Assembly (NCBI GenBank): GCA_008933995.1
Contig: WARS01000064.1
Span: 153,501-217,500, forward strand
DNA from: Datnioides undecimradiatus
Lineage: Eukaryota; Chordata; Actinopteri; Lobotiformes; Datnioididae
DNA: 64,000 nucleotides
Direction: 5' to 3'
Part shown: positions 32,421-44,729 of the stretch, one piece after another
Layout of the letters: every line of letters starts with the position of its first letter
How positions within the stretch are numbered: the first letter of the stretch is position 1
The notes under the pieces: generated by a model
What the model saw: only the letters and a program-made list of their open reading frames with translations
Told to the model about the DNA's origin: nothing
The model's database searches: none
Program-made: the position numbers and the translations under genes

Positions 32421-35400
32421 CAGACTGATGAACTCAGTTAATTCTGATAACTGATTATGACATCTCACCTCCCTGTGACAGCAGGCTGCTCACCTCTCGT
32501 CATAAATAGGGGTAATGACCAAATGTGGCTGTTAGCACACTTTTACCTTTTGATGCGATTAAATTACATTTTGTACCAACCTTGTGGATGGAAGCACACC
32601 CCAGCTTTTACTGACCTTACAAACGACAGGTTCAGATTGATGTTGAAATAGTCTGTCAAAACAATGAAACAGGGGAGTCTCACTATGGAATTCTGTGACA
32701 ATTACAGGGCGGGAGAGTTGGAAAGAGGAGTTTCCTTTTTTGGTTTCTCTAAACAATCAGAAACAATGGTTCATGGCTGCACATTTCCAGTACTAACCAA
32801 ATGTCACATAACAGGCTGCCTAGGGTGGGGTCATGGGGACATACTGAGGTTCAGACTAGTAATGCTAGGAATGCATGCTAACACCTCTGCATCAAGTCTG
32901 CAGTGACCATTCTAACCAGGATGACAACAGGCAGCCAAAGAAACCAAGAAATAAATAAACCAAAGACAGCTTCTTTAAAATAAACGCTGTTCAAGACCGG
33001 AGAGAGCTGCTGCAGACAGGACAGAGGTAATGTTGTTAGGGTGTTAGGAGTCTATTAGAGGATAAAACAACACTTTTAGTGGCTGAGCACTTTAGGTGAA
33101 CAATTGCCCTACATGGTGCCCTGCAGCCTGTTTCCTGACTCACTGCTCATTCAACACCAGACCAATTTCAAAAATTGTTATCCTCTGTAATCACCCAGAC
33201 ACCAAAACGTGGGAAAACAGTGTCCAGGCTGAAAAATATGATAGTTCCTCTTCAACCTTAGTATTTAATTACTTATTTTTTAGAGTTTAAAATAAATAAA
33301 CATTTATTTGTTTTATTATTTTAAAAGTTATCTGAACTCATCCTTAAATCAACAGTATTTTTTTTTAATCATTTGTCTCCAACAAGGCTCATACTGCTCA
33401 GCAGCCAAGTGAGGAGTTGGTGAGAAGTTATCACATACAGCACTCTCTGTTATTCCAGGCAATTACCTCATGTAGTGAGGTGTTGGAACCAGTGGCTGTC
33501 TGTGCAGACAAGGTCTCCATTATGCTTAGAGAACTGTGCTGCATGGACAGCTTTTTCATTGGCCATCAGTTATAAAGCTGGCTTTTCATGGTAACGAAAA
33601 CATGAGGTCCACATCTATCGGGACGATTGAGCAACAAGTGACTGGCTTGTAGCGAATGAAAGAAAAGGTTAGACCACTGCAGGTTTTGTTCTTTTTCTCT
33701 CAGAGTCAGCACACAAGCGCACTGTTTCTGTAGCAGGCTCATGTCCACATGAACCAAAATGACGGAGGTTTGCGCAAAGGATACAGCTTGGTGTTTATTT
33801 CAAGCTGAATAGTTGTCCAAAAGCAACACTTGCCTTGTATCTTACATTTGCAAAGGCACAGTTATTTGTTTACACAAGCTGTGTGCTCCAGCGGATATTT
33901 GCATTGAGGTGAGGCCGGTATGGCAACAGAGAATGAAAGAGTATGAGTGTAACACAGCCTGAGGCAGAGAGAGGTAACAGAGAATCAAGTTACGGGTATC
34001 AAGCCACTTGCCAGGATTGTTAGAACATATTTTACGCTCCTTTGCATAATGCAGAAAGTATTTTCTTAGTGGAAATGCAGCCAACAGTGCCGAGCAGAAT
34101 ACAGATTCCGAGACTTGCGGAAATGTCCAAGTTATTATGCCAATGAGATGTTGAGCAAGTTTTCTTATTCTGGTATACAAGTTCACGAGGCATGCCTTAT
34201 CTAAAATAAACACTTTCAAGTCTGACTATTCGCTTTCAGGTAGAATGGGTCGACTTATTTACCACCTCTCCATCCCCCACCTGTACCTGGATTCTTAATC
34301 CTGCAGTTAGGTCCTGGGTTACTTCACAGGAACAAAGACAGGTTGTTCGCTCAGAGGTATTCCTGGTCCATCAAGGTATGAAACGTCATCACCACAGGAA
34401 CTGGGCAGGGCTGATGACAGGAGGCAAGGTCTGAATTTGGATACACGCTGAGGCTCTTGATTTGGCCTCGCCACTGTGAAGGTTGTGTTATGTGCACTCC
34501 AAGAAGGCGTCCTTACTCTTTCTACCCTATCTGCTAAATATTACTGATAAATATTGTCATGAATCCATGTTCCCTTGTACTTTAAGTAGATTTACCTTTG
34601 ACAAAACAGTTTACTGACTTTACAAGAAAGACCAACTATCCTTTTCATTGCCTCTCACGGTTTAGAGATCGGCAAGTCCATAGAAACCTCTTAAACAAAT
34701 TCAAACAGCTACATGTTTGGTGAAGCACTCCTTGTTTGTTTAGGTATACAAAAGAACTTAACCCATGAAAAAGTCACAGCCTTACACTCCGGTCTGACTC
34801 CAACAGGATTAATGAATGCTTTCCTTTAATGTTGTTGGAGACGTATTCAGATGGACCTAACTGCAGAAGAAATGGTGGAACTCTGTATATGCATGTATAG
34901 TGGGCAGTTCTGCAGTTGACAGGAAAACTCTACAGACCTGAGGGCCAGGGTCTCACTGATTCATGTTCAAAGACACAGTTTTCTAACTTTCAGCTGGTTA
35001 GCTCAGAAGAAGCAATCCCAGCCTCTGCTGGGACCAAATACATCCGAGCCTCTGAGACTGTTTGAGGCCATTTTGACGAGTTCCTGTTCTCGCACCATAA
35101 GCACCAACACTCCCCCTGCTAAGCATTCAGGCAGGCTGAGCAGAACTGCAGCCAAGCTAACTCACTAAAGGCTGTTGCAACTAACAGAGCTTTGAGACAA
35201 AGCAGCTGGAGCACATAAGAGGGAAAGCCTGAAAATAAGTTCCTCATAAAATCCAGTTCATCCAAATCGGTCAATGAGGTTATAAAGTTGTGATTTAGCA
35301 CAGTAGGAGTAGATGCAGACGACATGAAGAAAACCAACTTCTGCTGCTGAGAATGCATGATTTCGTAATTGCACACTGCACAGATGCCGCTCTCATTATG

Positions 35401-35667
35401 GTTCTACTTGCACATTGCAGAGCTCCAGCACTATGTCTGCATCCAGGTCCATTTCCAAATGTTGCATAAAATGATGCATAGCTGTGGCCTTACTGATAAA
35501 GGTAACTTCCATAGGATATATGAGGATATGACATGCTCCAGTCTGGCCTCTAAAGCTTGGATGCTGTTTCTGTCCAGTTGTGTCATCCACCTTTGAATTT
35601 TAGTTTAATCAGCCTTTGGGATGAAAGATCTGAAAGCGATCTAAAGCCTCTAATGGCAGAAAATATG

Positions 35668-35692
35668 TGTACGTGTGTGTGTGTGTGTGTGT
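35668..35692. repeat. (GT)n microsatellite
   Basis: A short GT dinucleotide run with one interruption. Confidence 0.85.
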
Positions 35693-38600
35693 TATGTGTC
35701 TTTTTGAGGGGCAATTACATATGATGTATGACAACATGGAAATAAGTCGCTTTGAGTCTATTATTTTATTTCTACAGGAGGTAGAAGCCCAGTGATTTTA
35801 TCTTTTAATAAAACACAGTCTTGGCAACTGTGAGCCATAATATAATTACTCAAGTAGAGAAGTTGCTCCTGATGTCTTGCATTCTTAAAGATGAAAAATA
35901 CAAACAAAACAAAAACGTTAAGGGGATATGAAGTGGCCAGCCAAAACTTGACCATATATTCACAAACTTGGCAGACGCTGTGGTGCCTCTTTTGGAAAAT
36001 CAGAGGGGGGGAAAGGAGGCAAAGAGAGCTCAGCTTGGACCCTGTTAAAAATACCAGACCACAGAGAAAGAATGATGCTTATTGTTCATTGTATACCTGC
36101 AGATAGACAGACACTGAGGAGGGGGCAGAAGTTTCGTATTCGAATTTCACCTGTCCTCTACAACCTCTCTGCACTGTCGAGCAGCCATGAATTGAGTTTA
36201 TTGTGAGAAGCAGGCCAGTAATGAAGAAGAGGACCAACGGTGAGGCCACGAGCGACTATAACCACTCCTTATCCACTCAAATGGTACGTAATGCGAAGAA
36301 AGGATTATGATCCGCCCTGTGCTACTTACAACTACCATACTTGTAAAGACTTTGGTGATAATGGAGCTTTAAGTGGCATTGTGGTAGACCTGCAACCCTT
36401 TATGTGGGCACACATTCATTACAGTAAAGTAGTAGGAGCATTAAAAGACATGTCCATTATCATGTGGTTGAAAAGCAGTTAACAAACAATGCCACCATAA
36501 CTCTATTAGAAGCTGCACTGGAGCTTTCGATTGTGGTGCGCAGTTGTACTCATCAAATTGAGTCTGTCCTGTTGTCATGGTTAACAACTTGTAATCTACA
36601 TGTTGCTGAAAAGCTGCCTCATAAACACACAGACACCTTGTTGGGGAATTAAAGGAGCACTCCAGTACATCCATGATGCAACTTGAGCAGAGCTTATTCT
36701 CTCAGTGCTGGTAAACACCCAAGAATTACAACAGTTTTCCAAAGTTCCAACACAGGCTCTCTGTCCAAACTGAGATGAGATCCTCATGTTTTTTTGTGGA
36801 ACTTGTGGAAAGTGGAACTTTTGATAAGGTCTTGCGAATCCACAGGAAACATGCCATTTTTTTCACAAACTGAGTTTTCCTGATAAAGACAGGCAAAGAG
36901 AGATCTGATGTGGAAAAAGCTTTGGAATGTCTTCACTATCTGTCATCCCATTTAGATAAAATCTATGACATAAAATACCCAAAAAATACTGTGCAATCAC
37001 ATCACATCAAAGCACATCAACCAGTCAGCGGTTTGCCTAAATCTTTTAGGTTCCCAGAATTCCCTGGGAAACAGTACTGTTACTGGTTATTAAAATGAGC
37101 TCTGAACGTGTAATGTCAAAGGTCAGTTGTAGTCAGGAACCCATAGACTTGGCATGCAGCTTAACTCAGTCAACCCCGGGTCTGTGATTATTAATATAGT
37201 GCTATCTACTGTAACCTGTTTACAGTGTGATAGTGACCTGACAAAGCAAGAAAAACAAAATACACAAAAAAGGGGATCAATTAGCTATAATAAGCTGTTT
37301 AAAACTGAATATACAAATTAACTGTGGTGTAAATGAAGTATTATACAGACTGCCACATACACCCATCCTTACCTAGAACAGCAGCGGGGTTGAGAGACTT
37401 GTTGGTGATGGTCCTCCTGGTGTGCAGCCACTTATTTTGACAATACACAAACCTTATGACACACAGAAATTATTAGAGAAGAGGACTTTGTCATTCTACA
37501 ACCAGTGGTTCAACAGGAATTATCCCAAATGTGTTGATGCAGTATCCTAATATACTATAACTGTGAAATAGCTGCTGCAGAATCTGAGGCTACCCAAAGC
37601 TGGCTGAAATATCATCATTTATATTGAGATCTACTGAGATTCTCTGCCTGAATGAGAAATGCAGTTGCTCTGGGTCCCACTGTTTGAAAGATCCAAGCTC
37701 TTCTAAAGGACGGAATAAGGAGGAACACCTAATTGGCGAGATCCGAGGTCGCTGTTTAGAAATGCCAAAGGTGAGCTTTTACAGGACTGAAGTGCACACA
37801 GATTTCCATCATAATAAGTCAGCTGAGGGGTTGGCTATCCGACACCTCTTTCATTATGTCCTTTAAAATCTCGCTTTGAAAGATAACAGCTGATTAAAGA
37901 CTCTTAGTGTTTACCAGCCAGTCAAGCAGACAGTAACATGAGCTTGTGCTATGCAACCACCACCTGCTGCTGCAGTACTGGAGCACCTCATCCTTTGTGT
38001 TGAATTACCTTTGTATAAACAATGGTCTGATCCCATTTCAGCCTGTCTGAGCACTGGCTCATCAACACGAGCTGACTTGAATGCAGCAGATAAAAAGGGC
38101 TCACAAAATTGGGATAACAGGAACTGGCCGTTCATCTGGCTCAATCTGAGTACAAGACGTCTGAAGCTTCTACTGCAATTACGCTCCCATCTCTCCATGG
38201 GAGTGGATGCTTAAGCAGTCTAAGTTATGGCAGCTTACAAGCTCCCACCTCTTCGTACCTATTTGATATACTTTATATCAGTCCTGTTAAGCCATCAGTA
38301 TTTAGAGCCAAGTCTGGAGCGAGCCAAAAAGGGAATTAAAACCACTTTCTACAGTTAGACACACTCGGGACTGAATGCAGTTAGAATCATAGGATCTGTA
38401 TATAAAATGAGGCATCATGACTTGCAGCTTTAGGGCTAAGCAGAGCCCATTAGACGAGTCCTATTAAATGGAAAAACTCAGTTAAAGTCCCTGAGGAGTT
38501 TCCATTGTCAAAAGCCAGCCGACTGCCTAAACTACACGTTGAACACATTCCCCACCTGATCAAACCTTGGCAAAACACTTTTCATGTTTGCAATCGTGCT

Positions 38601-40375
38601 AAAAGTAAACAGATATGACAATGATGGCACACACTCAGGTGCCAGGTTATCACACACACCTAACTCAAACTGACGCCGTCTACAACGTCAGTCCAAATTA
38701 ATGAGGATCATAATGGTCAGTTGATACCTGACAAACTGATGTACTGCACGTCTGATATACATGTATATTATATTGCAAAAGTGCTGTCTGCCCAATGTTG
38801 CTGCTCATTTAAGACCTCAGTGTGCTAGAAATAAAGTGCTTGTCATCAAATGAAAAAGCCATGTGGTCTGCATTCCCATTACTGTTTAAAAACAGACAAT
38901 CCAGTGAACACGGCCACCTCTATCAGCCACAGCTCATCTGCATCAAACATCTCTCTTCACCACCATGACTGAGTGCTACAAACGCCTTCCAAGCGTGCAG
39001 CCAGTTTGAAAGCGTGTTCTTTTAATCTCATTCATGCGTTTCACCATGCCCCAGCAGAAGGCGTTTGCCCTCAGACAGCTATACAAATTCTGGCTACATG
39101 TAACACTCAGTCACTGAAGCATGCTCGTGCCTTACTGTGCAACATTTCACAGATGGTGACAAGATAGCAACATCTGCAAAACAGGTGTAAAACCATACAC
39201 ACAAACAGAATGATAGTGTCACATTAATAAACCTAGGTGGCATCTCTGAATTCATCTATTCTTGTAATGGCACATTACCACCACACACTGTGACTGAGTT
39301 TCCACCCTTGGCAATCTACAGAAATCACGTGACTCCCATGTTTCTGGCACGCATGTGCGCCCTTTTATACATGCTGTTAAAACATATAGTTTACAGACTT
39401 ACTCGTTCAAACATTGCTACAAACACAGTCAAATACTCCAGTTTAGTTTAACTTGAACTAATTGTGCATGGTATGTTCAGGCAAAGTCATTGTTATTCTT
39501 CAATAAGCCAGAACCTGCCATGACATGTGACAGACTATGATGAATTACTGCTGACACAGTATAACCTGAGACTCACTAGAGACCAAACAACCCCTAGAAA
39601 GCATCGTAACTTTATTCAGGAATAAATAAATCATCAGCAATCACAAGGTTCCATATTAATCTAAATGCTTAAAGCATTAGTCTTTGGCATTTCTACTGTC
39701 TATGGAAACAGTATTCACTGGAATCATATCACGACAACATGGATATTTGGGTGTGATGTCATGTGGCATCTGTTTTAGGATGGCGTTTCCTGAAATAACC
39801 CATTATCTTTTTATACACAGGCACTTTTGTCATTTCCTTCTGCTGCTTGTGAAATGCCCCATGTGATCAGGGACAGTTATGGAGTGATAATAATTAGAAT
39901 GAATAGAATAATATAGTAGAGGTGGACTGAGAATTCAAATTGCTCAGCAGACCAAATTGTAAAAATGACTAATTCCAGTAAAATGAATATTGCTTATGAG
40001 AGTAAAAGAACTCGTACTGCAGAACGATCCCCAGTATTAAATTCCTGATGCATTATTGATGCAGCATTTAAATGTTGCAAGGTGTTCAGATGGTGCTTCT
40101 CCATGTTGCATCAGAGACTTTAAACCATAGCAATGCACATGGTATGACACTATCATGGGTTTGCCTGAGAAATCTGCAAAAACCATTCAACAAATGTCAT
40201 GAACAGGATCCATAAGCTGTTGAGTTTAACGGAATGAAAAAGTAACTGCATGTTCAAATTGTAAGATAAACTGATTGAGTACTTTGTTCCACTCTCTTTG
40301 TGTGAATGTGTACATTTCCACCCATCCTGGAACCACTCTGACCTCTCCTTGTAACATTTCCTCTTCCCTTCGCTA

Positions 40376-41659
40376 TCATGTTTGCACACATTGACGCTTC
40401 TCCATCAGCTTTTCCTCCAAACACCTAATCAGGATGGGGTCCACCTTGGGGTCAAATTTGTTAGCAAACCAGTGTCCGTAGCTGAGGAGCCAGCGAAGTT
40501 CGGCGGCTCCGTAGATGCAAACACTCCGCATGTGTGTGCCCGTGCAGGCTGGGTAGAGTTTTCCTTCTAAATAGTTCCATTTCACAAGTCGGGTCTTACT
40601 CCTGAGATCTGTAACATCCGGTTCGGACCTGGGAATGTGTCCGGGCACCCCAGGGACCCTGACAAGGGTGGCCCAGAAGTGTTCATCTGGTGAGTATGTG
40701 TCAGCAGACCATGCTAGAAAGTCCTTTGCCACCTGGCTGGTGCTTATGTGATTCACAAAATCCCTTGACAGGACGAAGTATGCACTGCCGATGAACATCT
40801 CGATGCCATGAGGGGCGACGTTTTTGGCTACTGTGGTCTTGACAGGAATATGTCGGTACTCATAAGGCACATTCTTCAGCTCATGCTGGAAGCTGAAGCG
40901 CTGTTTCTTCAGTTCACTGGGTCTACTGGATTCCAGCATGTTGCTGCCATTCAGCTGTTTCAGCTCCTTTACCAGTTCATAGTTTGACTTGAGAGGAAAG
41001 TCTTGGCCACACAGGTTGATGGCATACTTCCACCTGACCTCTGACTTCAGCAGGTCAGAGAGGCAGTTGAGGTCAGCATTAAGCCTGCTGATGTGGGCAT
41101 ACTCCACAGACTCCAACTTTGAAGCGATGAACACATTTTGGGTACACTGAGCCAGGTTTTTCATTGCCTTAATGAAGGCTGGAGAGGACTTTTGATCATA
41201 GTGAATGCAGTAGATGTTATGAGGTGCATAGATGGCATGAAGAATACGCTCCACCATGGGTGCGTTCTTATGAACCACCAGGGAGTAAGCCAGTGGGAAA
41301 CTCCGCTCTGCATCTGACACCGGCACCTCATAGTAACCCCTCGTTTTGATAAATGTTTTACAGTCTGAGGTCAAAGTCACAGTGCTATCATCATCTGCGT
41401 CAACAATGACTTTCCGCTTTATCTCAAGAGCTTTGCCTATCTCCACAGGGTCAAGCTCATAGATGGCAGTGCAGTTGACATCATGATTGGGGATACTTGA
41501 TAAGCTGACAGTGATTCCATACGGCCCGATGTAGATGCTGTCCCTAACCGTCACTTTGATGTACACAAGCTTGAGCAGACAGACCGCCAGCAGAGACAGA
41601 GAAAACAGGAAGCACCTGTGTCTCAATCTATGTGTGTAGAGGCCACATCTTATTTTCAT
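40376..41659 (-). CDS. gcnt4: Beta-1,6-N-acetylglucosaminyltransferase, core 2 type 4
   Basis: 427 residues in one coding exon, as in the GCNT family (human GCNT4 is of similar size). It is a type II Golgi protein: short basic cytosolic tail, membrane anchor at about residues 16-33, then a luminal GT14 domain. Signatures are [63 protein letters not shown], and [20 protein letters not shown], which carries the glutamate expected to be the catalytic base. The enzyme transfers GlcNAc in beta-1,6 linkage to core 1 O-glycans. I chose the ATG at 41657-41659 because it follows an acceptor (TTTGTAG at 41667-41661). The in-frame ATG at 41794 lies in the intron. GCNT4 fits better than GCNT1/3 by EIGKALEI and by the ankrd31-hmgcr neighbourhood. 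Confidence 0.93.
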   Translation of the reverse strand: MKIRCGLYTHRLRHRCFLFSLSLLAVCLLKLVYIKVTVRDSIYIGPYGITVSLSSIPNHDVNCTAIYELDPVEIGKALEIKRKVIVDADDDSTVTLTSDCKTFIKTRGYYEVPVSDAERSFPLAYSLVVHKNAPMVERILHAIYAPHNIYCIHYDQKSSPAFIKAMKNLAQCTQNVFIASKLESVEYAHISRLNADLNCLSDLLKSEVRWKYAINLCGQDFPLKSNYELVKELKQLNGSNMLESSRPSELKKQRFSFQHELKNVPYEYRHIPVKTTVAKNVAPHGIEMFIGSAYFVLSRDFVNHISTSQVAKDFLAWSADTYSPDEHFWATLVRVPGVPGHIPRSEPDVTDLRSKTRLVKWNYLEGKLYPACTGTHMRSVCIYGAAELRWLLSYGHWFANKFDPKVDPILIRCLEEKLMEKRQCVQT

Positions 41660-42494
41660 TCTACAAAGGGATAAAAACAGACATGAGCGTGAGCATTTAG
41701 GCTTTGTGATGTAATTAACTACTGAACTGTTGTTGTGAGGAGACCACCAGGTGAAGCTAGATAGTCCATTTAAATTATGATAACTTATAATCAAATAACT
41801 TATGACTTGTTTTAACTTATGTATTGTTTTAATAAAGTTTTAGTTATCATTACATCTTTGTTAAATACATGAACACCTCGGAACTGTCCACTTAAATTCA
41901 GTCTTACACACTCATGCAGTTTACTTCCTGAATACACCATCTTAACTTTGCAAATGCTTGATGGAATAGCTGAGATCAGAAGGCAAGTGAAGCAGAATAA
42001 AATAAATGAAATTCACACTTGGTCGAACCTCTCTGGTCTAGATTACCTTGCTCTCTATAGTTGTCTGTGAGCTGCTCTGGTGCCATGCAGACTTCTCTCA
42101 CAGTTCCATATAAGAACCCTGGTGCAACGAGAAACATTCAGTGAATGTAAGAGTAAAAACAAATTAGGACAGAGAAAACTGGGTGAAAAGAGGAGAAACG
42201 GCACCGTGACGTAGCATCACCCACCCCGCTTTAACTTATTCAACAGGAAAACCTGCTGCGTTATGCATGAGTAGCGGTGTGAGCTGTGTCCGCCTGCCCG
42301 TGGCTGAGGTGTGATCGTCTGCGTTACGCACCGGTCCAAATATCAACGTCTGACAAATGTCACTTTTCTCCAAAAGGAATCACAACAAGAGGCGGTGCGG
42401 TACAGCTACAGCCTGTCCTGGAATACTTCCTTAACATCCGACTACTGGATCTACAGGAGCAGCAGGTATGAAGCCGGGGGAGCAGAGAACTTAC

Positions 42495-42720
42495 CGCATG
42501 CGTAAAGTGGGCGCGCTTTGACAGAGCGGAGCGGTCATGAGTCCCGTCTGCTATGTCCGGAGCTCCATCGCAGACTGGAGGCAACTGTTCGAGAGAGGAG
42601 TGGCGGAGGGGAGCGTCCCAGCAGCAGTCCGCCCACTGCCCGCTCATACCCAGCACATCACCACCAGCCGATACATTTACCACCCACTCACTAATGTTTT
42701 ACGCTCCTCTGCGGATCCAC
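42495..42720 (-). promoter_or_regulatory. gcnt4: Probable gcnt4 first (non-coding) exon and promoter
   Basis: On the minus strand ACGCATGCG is followed by GTAAGTTC (donor at 42494-42493), a strong splice donor. The surrounding 42190-42720 is rich in CpG compared with its flanks. An intron from here to the acceptor at 41661 would place the whole 5' UTR upstream and the coding region in one exon, as is usual for GCNT genes. The transcription start is not visible. Confidence 0.55.
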
Positions 42721-43267
42721 GCACAGTCCAAGAATGAAACAAAGGCTAAGATAATTGGATCTTCGATACCACTGTATCAAACTATTCATACAGTCTTATG
42801 TGTCTTTACTATCTGCCGTACACAGTATGCCAGTGCTGGGCCTAAGCCATGCGTTTATACTGGGCAGTAACTGACAGTTTAACCACACACCACACCAGCC
42901 ATGTAAATAAACTGGATCTTTATTGCTGTGCTTAAATGCTGATAATAGTATATGGAAATACTATGAACAATGTCTTATAAACCTGAAGTGAATGCGGAAC
43001 ACTAGAATAAGTGTTTGGGAAAATGTGGCATATAATTTAATGTGAAAAGCACAACCAAAACAGTTACAACATGAAGAACAAATACAGAGGAACAACAAGT
43101 TTGTGTTATTTGGGGAAAGATGGAGGATTAACAAATACTTTCAGTCTTATTCACAGCTGAAGTCATTGTGTACCTCCCTCCTTATTTTCCAAAATCACAA
43201 TGAAAACAGTAAATGGCTTTTTAAATTAAATTAGTGAATAAGTGAAAGTCACTGTAGGGAGCAATAA

Positions 43268-44729
43268 TTATAATAACTCACTCCCCCAGTCCTCAGAGTC
43301 TGAACAGTCTTTGTTCAAGAGCGTTTCCCAAAACGAGTCCAGCATAACGTCTGGCAGCAGTTCCTCATCATCCACTAAATGGATTATTTGGATTTTCATG
43401 AGGCGGTTCAGGTTGGCTGCTTCTGCAGGAACAGAAAAGGTATTTAAATACATTTAAAACCATATGAAGGATGAAGTGATACATATTCACAATTCATCTT
43501 AATGAGGCTGTTTGCAACAGTGGTCAGAGAAGCTCCAGGTGGGAGACAGATGAGGCAGGTGATTAATTATTGACAGAGAAGAGCCATGCTCCAGTGCCTG
43601 CCTGCCCGCTTTACTTGTTTGAGCTGCTCTGAAGGAAATGTCAAAGGCAGGATGTATGTAGAGCTGAGCTGAGGTTAGGTGTGTAAGAAGACAGGAACTA
43701 CAGACCTGTGGGCAGCTCCTCCTCAGAACACCAGGCCCTGCAACGCTGAACATGGTCCTTTGGACACGTCTGTGGTGTGTTTCCCTCAGTCTCCGTGTTC
43801 AATAAGTAATAAGACAAAGGTCTGTCTCTGAACATCACCTGGGCAAAAAGCGGTGGGAGTTCATCAGAGATATCTTCTAACGCCACAGACTGAATACCAC
43901 TGCCTATAAACAATGAGGTGGGAGATGTGAAACCTGACAGCCTAACAGGTGTTTTTCACCATAATACTTTTCCATACATATATACATACATATATAGTTA
44001 TACAGATAAACAGGAGGAGGAGTGTGTGTACGAGTGTGCTGGTGCACAGCTCTACAGTGAACACTCAATAATTTACAGCCTAATGCCTTTTGTTGCCCTG
44101 TCTCCACAGTCCCTTCCTGGCAGGCAGGAAACAGACATGAGCATTCCACATGGACAGACAGGGAAGGAGACGGTCTGCGGGAGTTGACTCTTCAGTCAAC
44201 TGATTCCTCCTGGACTATTGAACAATAGAAAGTCGAAGTGGTGCTTTGGGATTCAGTTTGTGGCCAGGAGATGAAAGTGTTTGACTTAACTGATTTATTT
44301 GTACTGCGCCAAGTCACATCAGGGCACTTTACATTTGGCGGAAGTCTAGGCTGAACTTTTAACCTCTCAACAAATGTGACTTGGCAGTAACCAGCAGGGC
44401 TCAATGTGAGGATCTTAAATGGTCAAGAGGACACAGTCAATAAGTCTAAGGTGCACTGCAGATGCAAGCTGTCTGACCTTTGACTGTTTATGTGTCTTAC
44501 AATAAAAAGCTAACAGATAAGACTATTTCCCATTTCTTCAGCCATCCCTGAGCGCTGCGAAAGGGATTAAGGCAGCCTGGTATCTAACCTTGTCCCAGGC
44601 ATACGCTGAGCTGACAGGGATGTTGTTACCAAGGATAGACTCCAGCCAGTGTTCTGGAGCCCAGTGCGACTTGCCTTTACTGTCCTTTATCAAGCCATCA
44701 CCGAGCACATGAGCAAGGTGCCACTGACC
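43268..44729 (-). CDS. ankrd31: ankrd31 C-terminal RAMA-like domain and terminus
   Basis: Exon 44729-44589 ([40 protein letters not shown]) and exon 43838-43706 ([19 protein letters not shown]) together form a RAMA-type fold. This is the restriction-enzyme/adenine-methylase-associated domain, recognised by the W-x-x-x-[LI]-LG-N-x-I-x-x-S-x-AW pattern. The last exon (43422-43268) encodes a charged end with [20 protein letters not shown] and SEDWGSELL then stop. In mouse the REC114-binding part is at the ANKRD31 C-terminus. Confidence 0.82.

Larger units (their letters stand above)
30407..40375. other. Gene-free interval between TE block and gcnt4
   Basis: I see no exon series, RNA gene or long frame with recognisable sequence. 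Contents I can name are an LTR-like fragment (32086-32420), a short GT run (35668-35692) and AT-rich stretches (for example 33270-33370). AATAAA on the minus strand at 39611-39616 could end the gcnt4 3' UTR, which would then cover about 39600-40375. Confidence 0.6.

Noticed and set aside
33842-34219. 125-codon minus-strand open frame in the gene-free interval
   Set aside because: No recognisable motif, no splice context, composition like surrounding noncoding DNA; probably chance.
37911-38214. Overlapping 95- and 87-codon frames on both strands
   Set aside because: Mirror frames with no motif or splice context; chance.
41660-41794. Longer gcnt4 start at the in-frame ATG near 41794
   Set aside because: The acceptor TTTGTAG at 41667-41661 and the family N-terminus starting MKI place the real start at 41659; the extension is intron.
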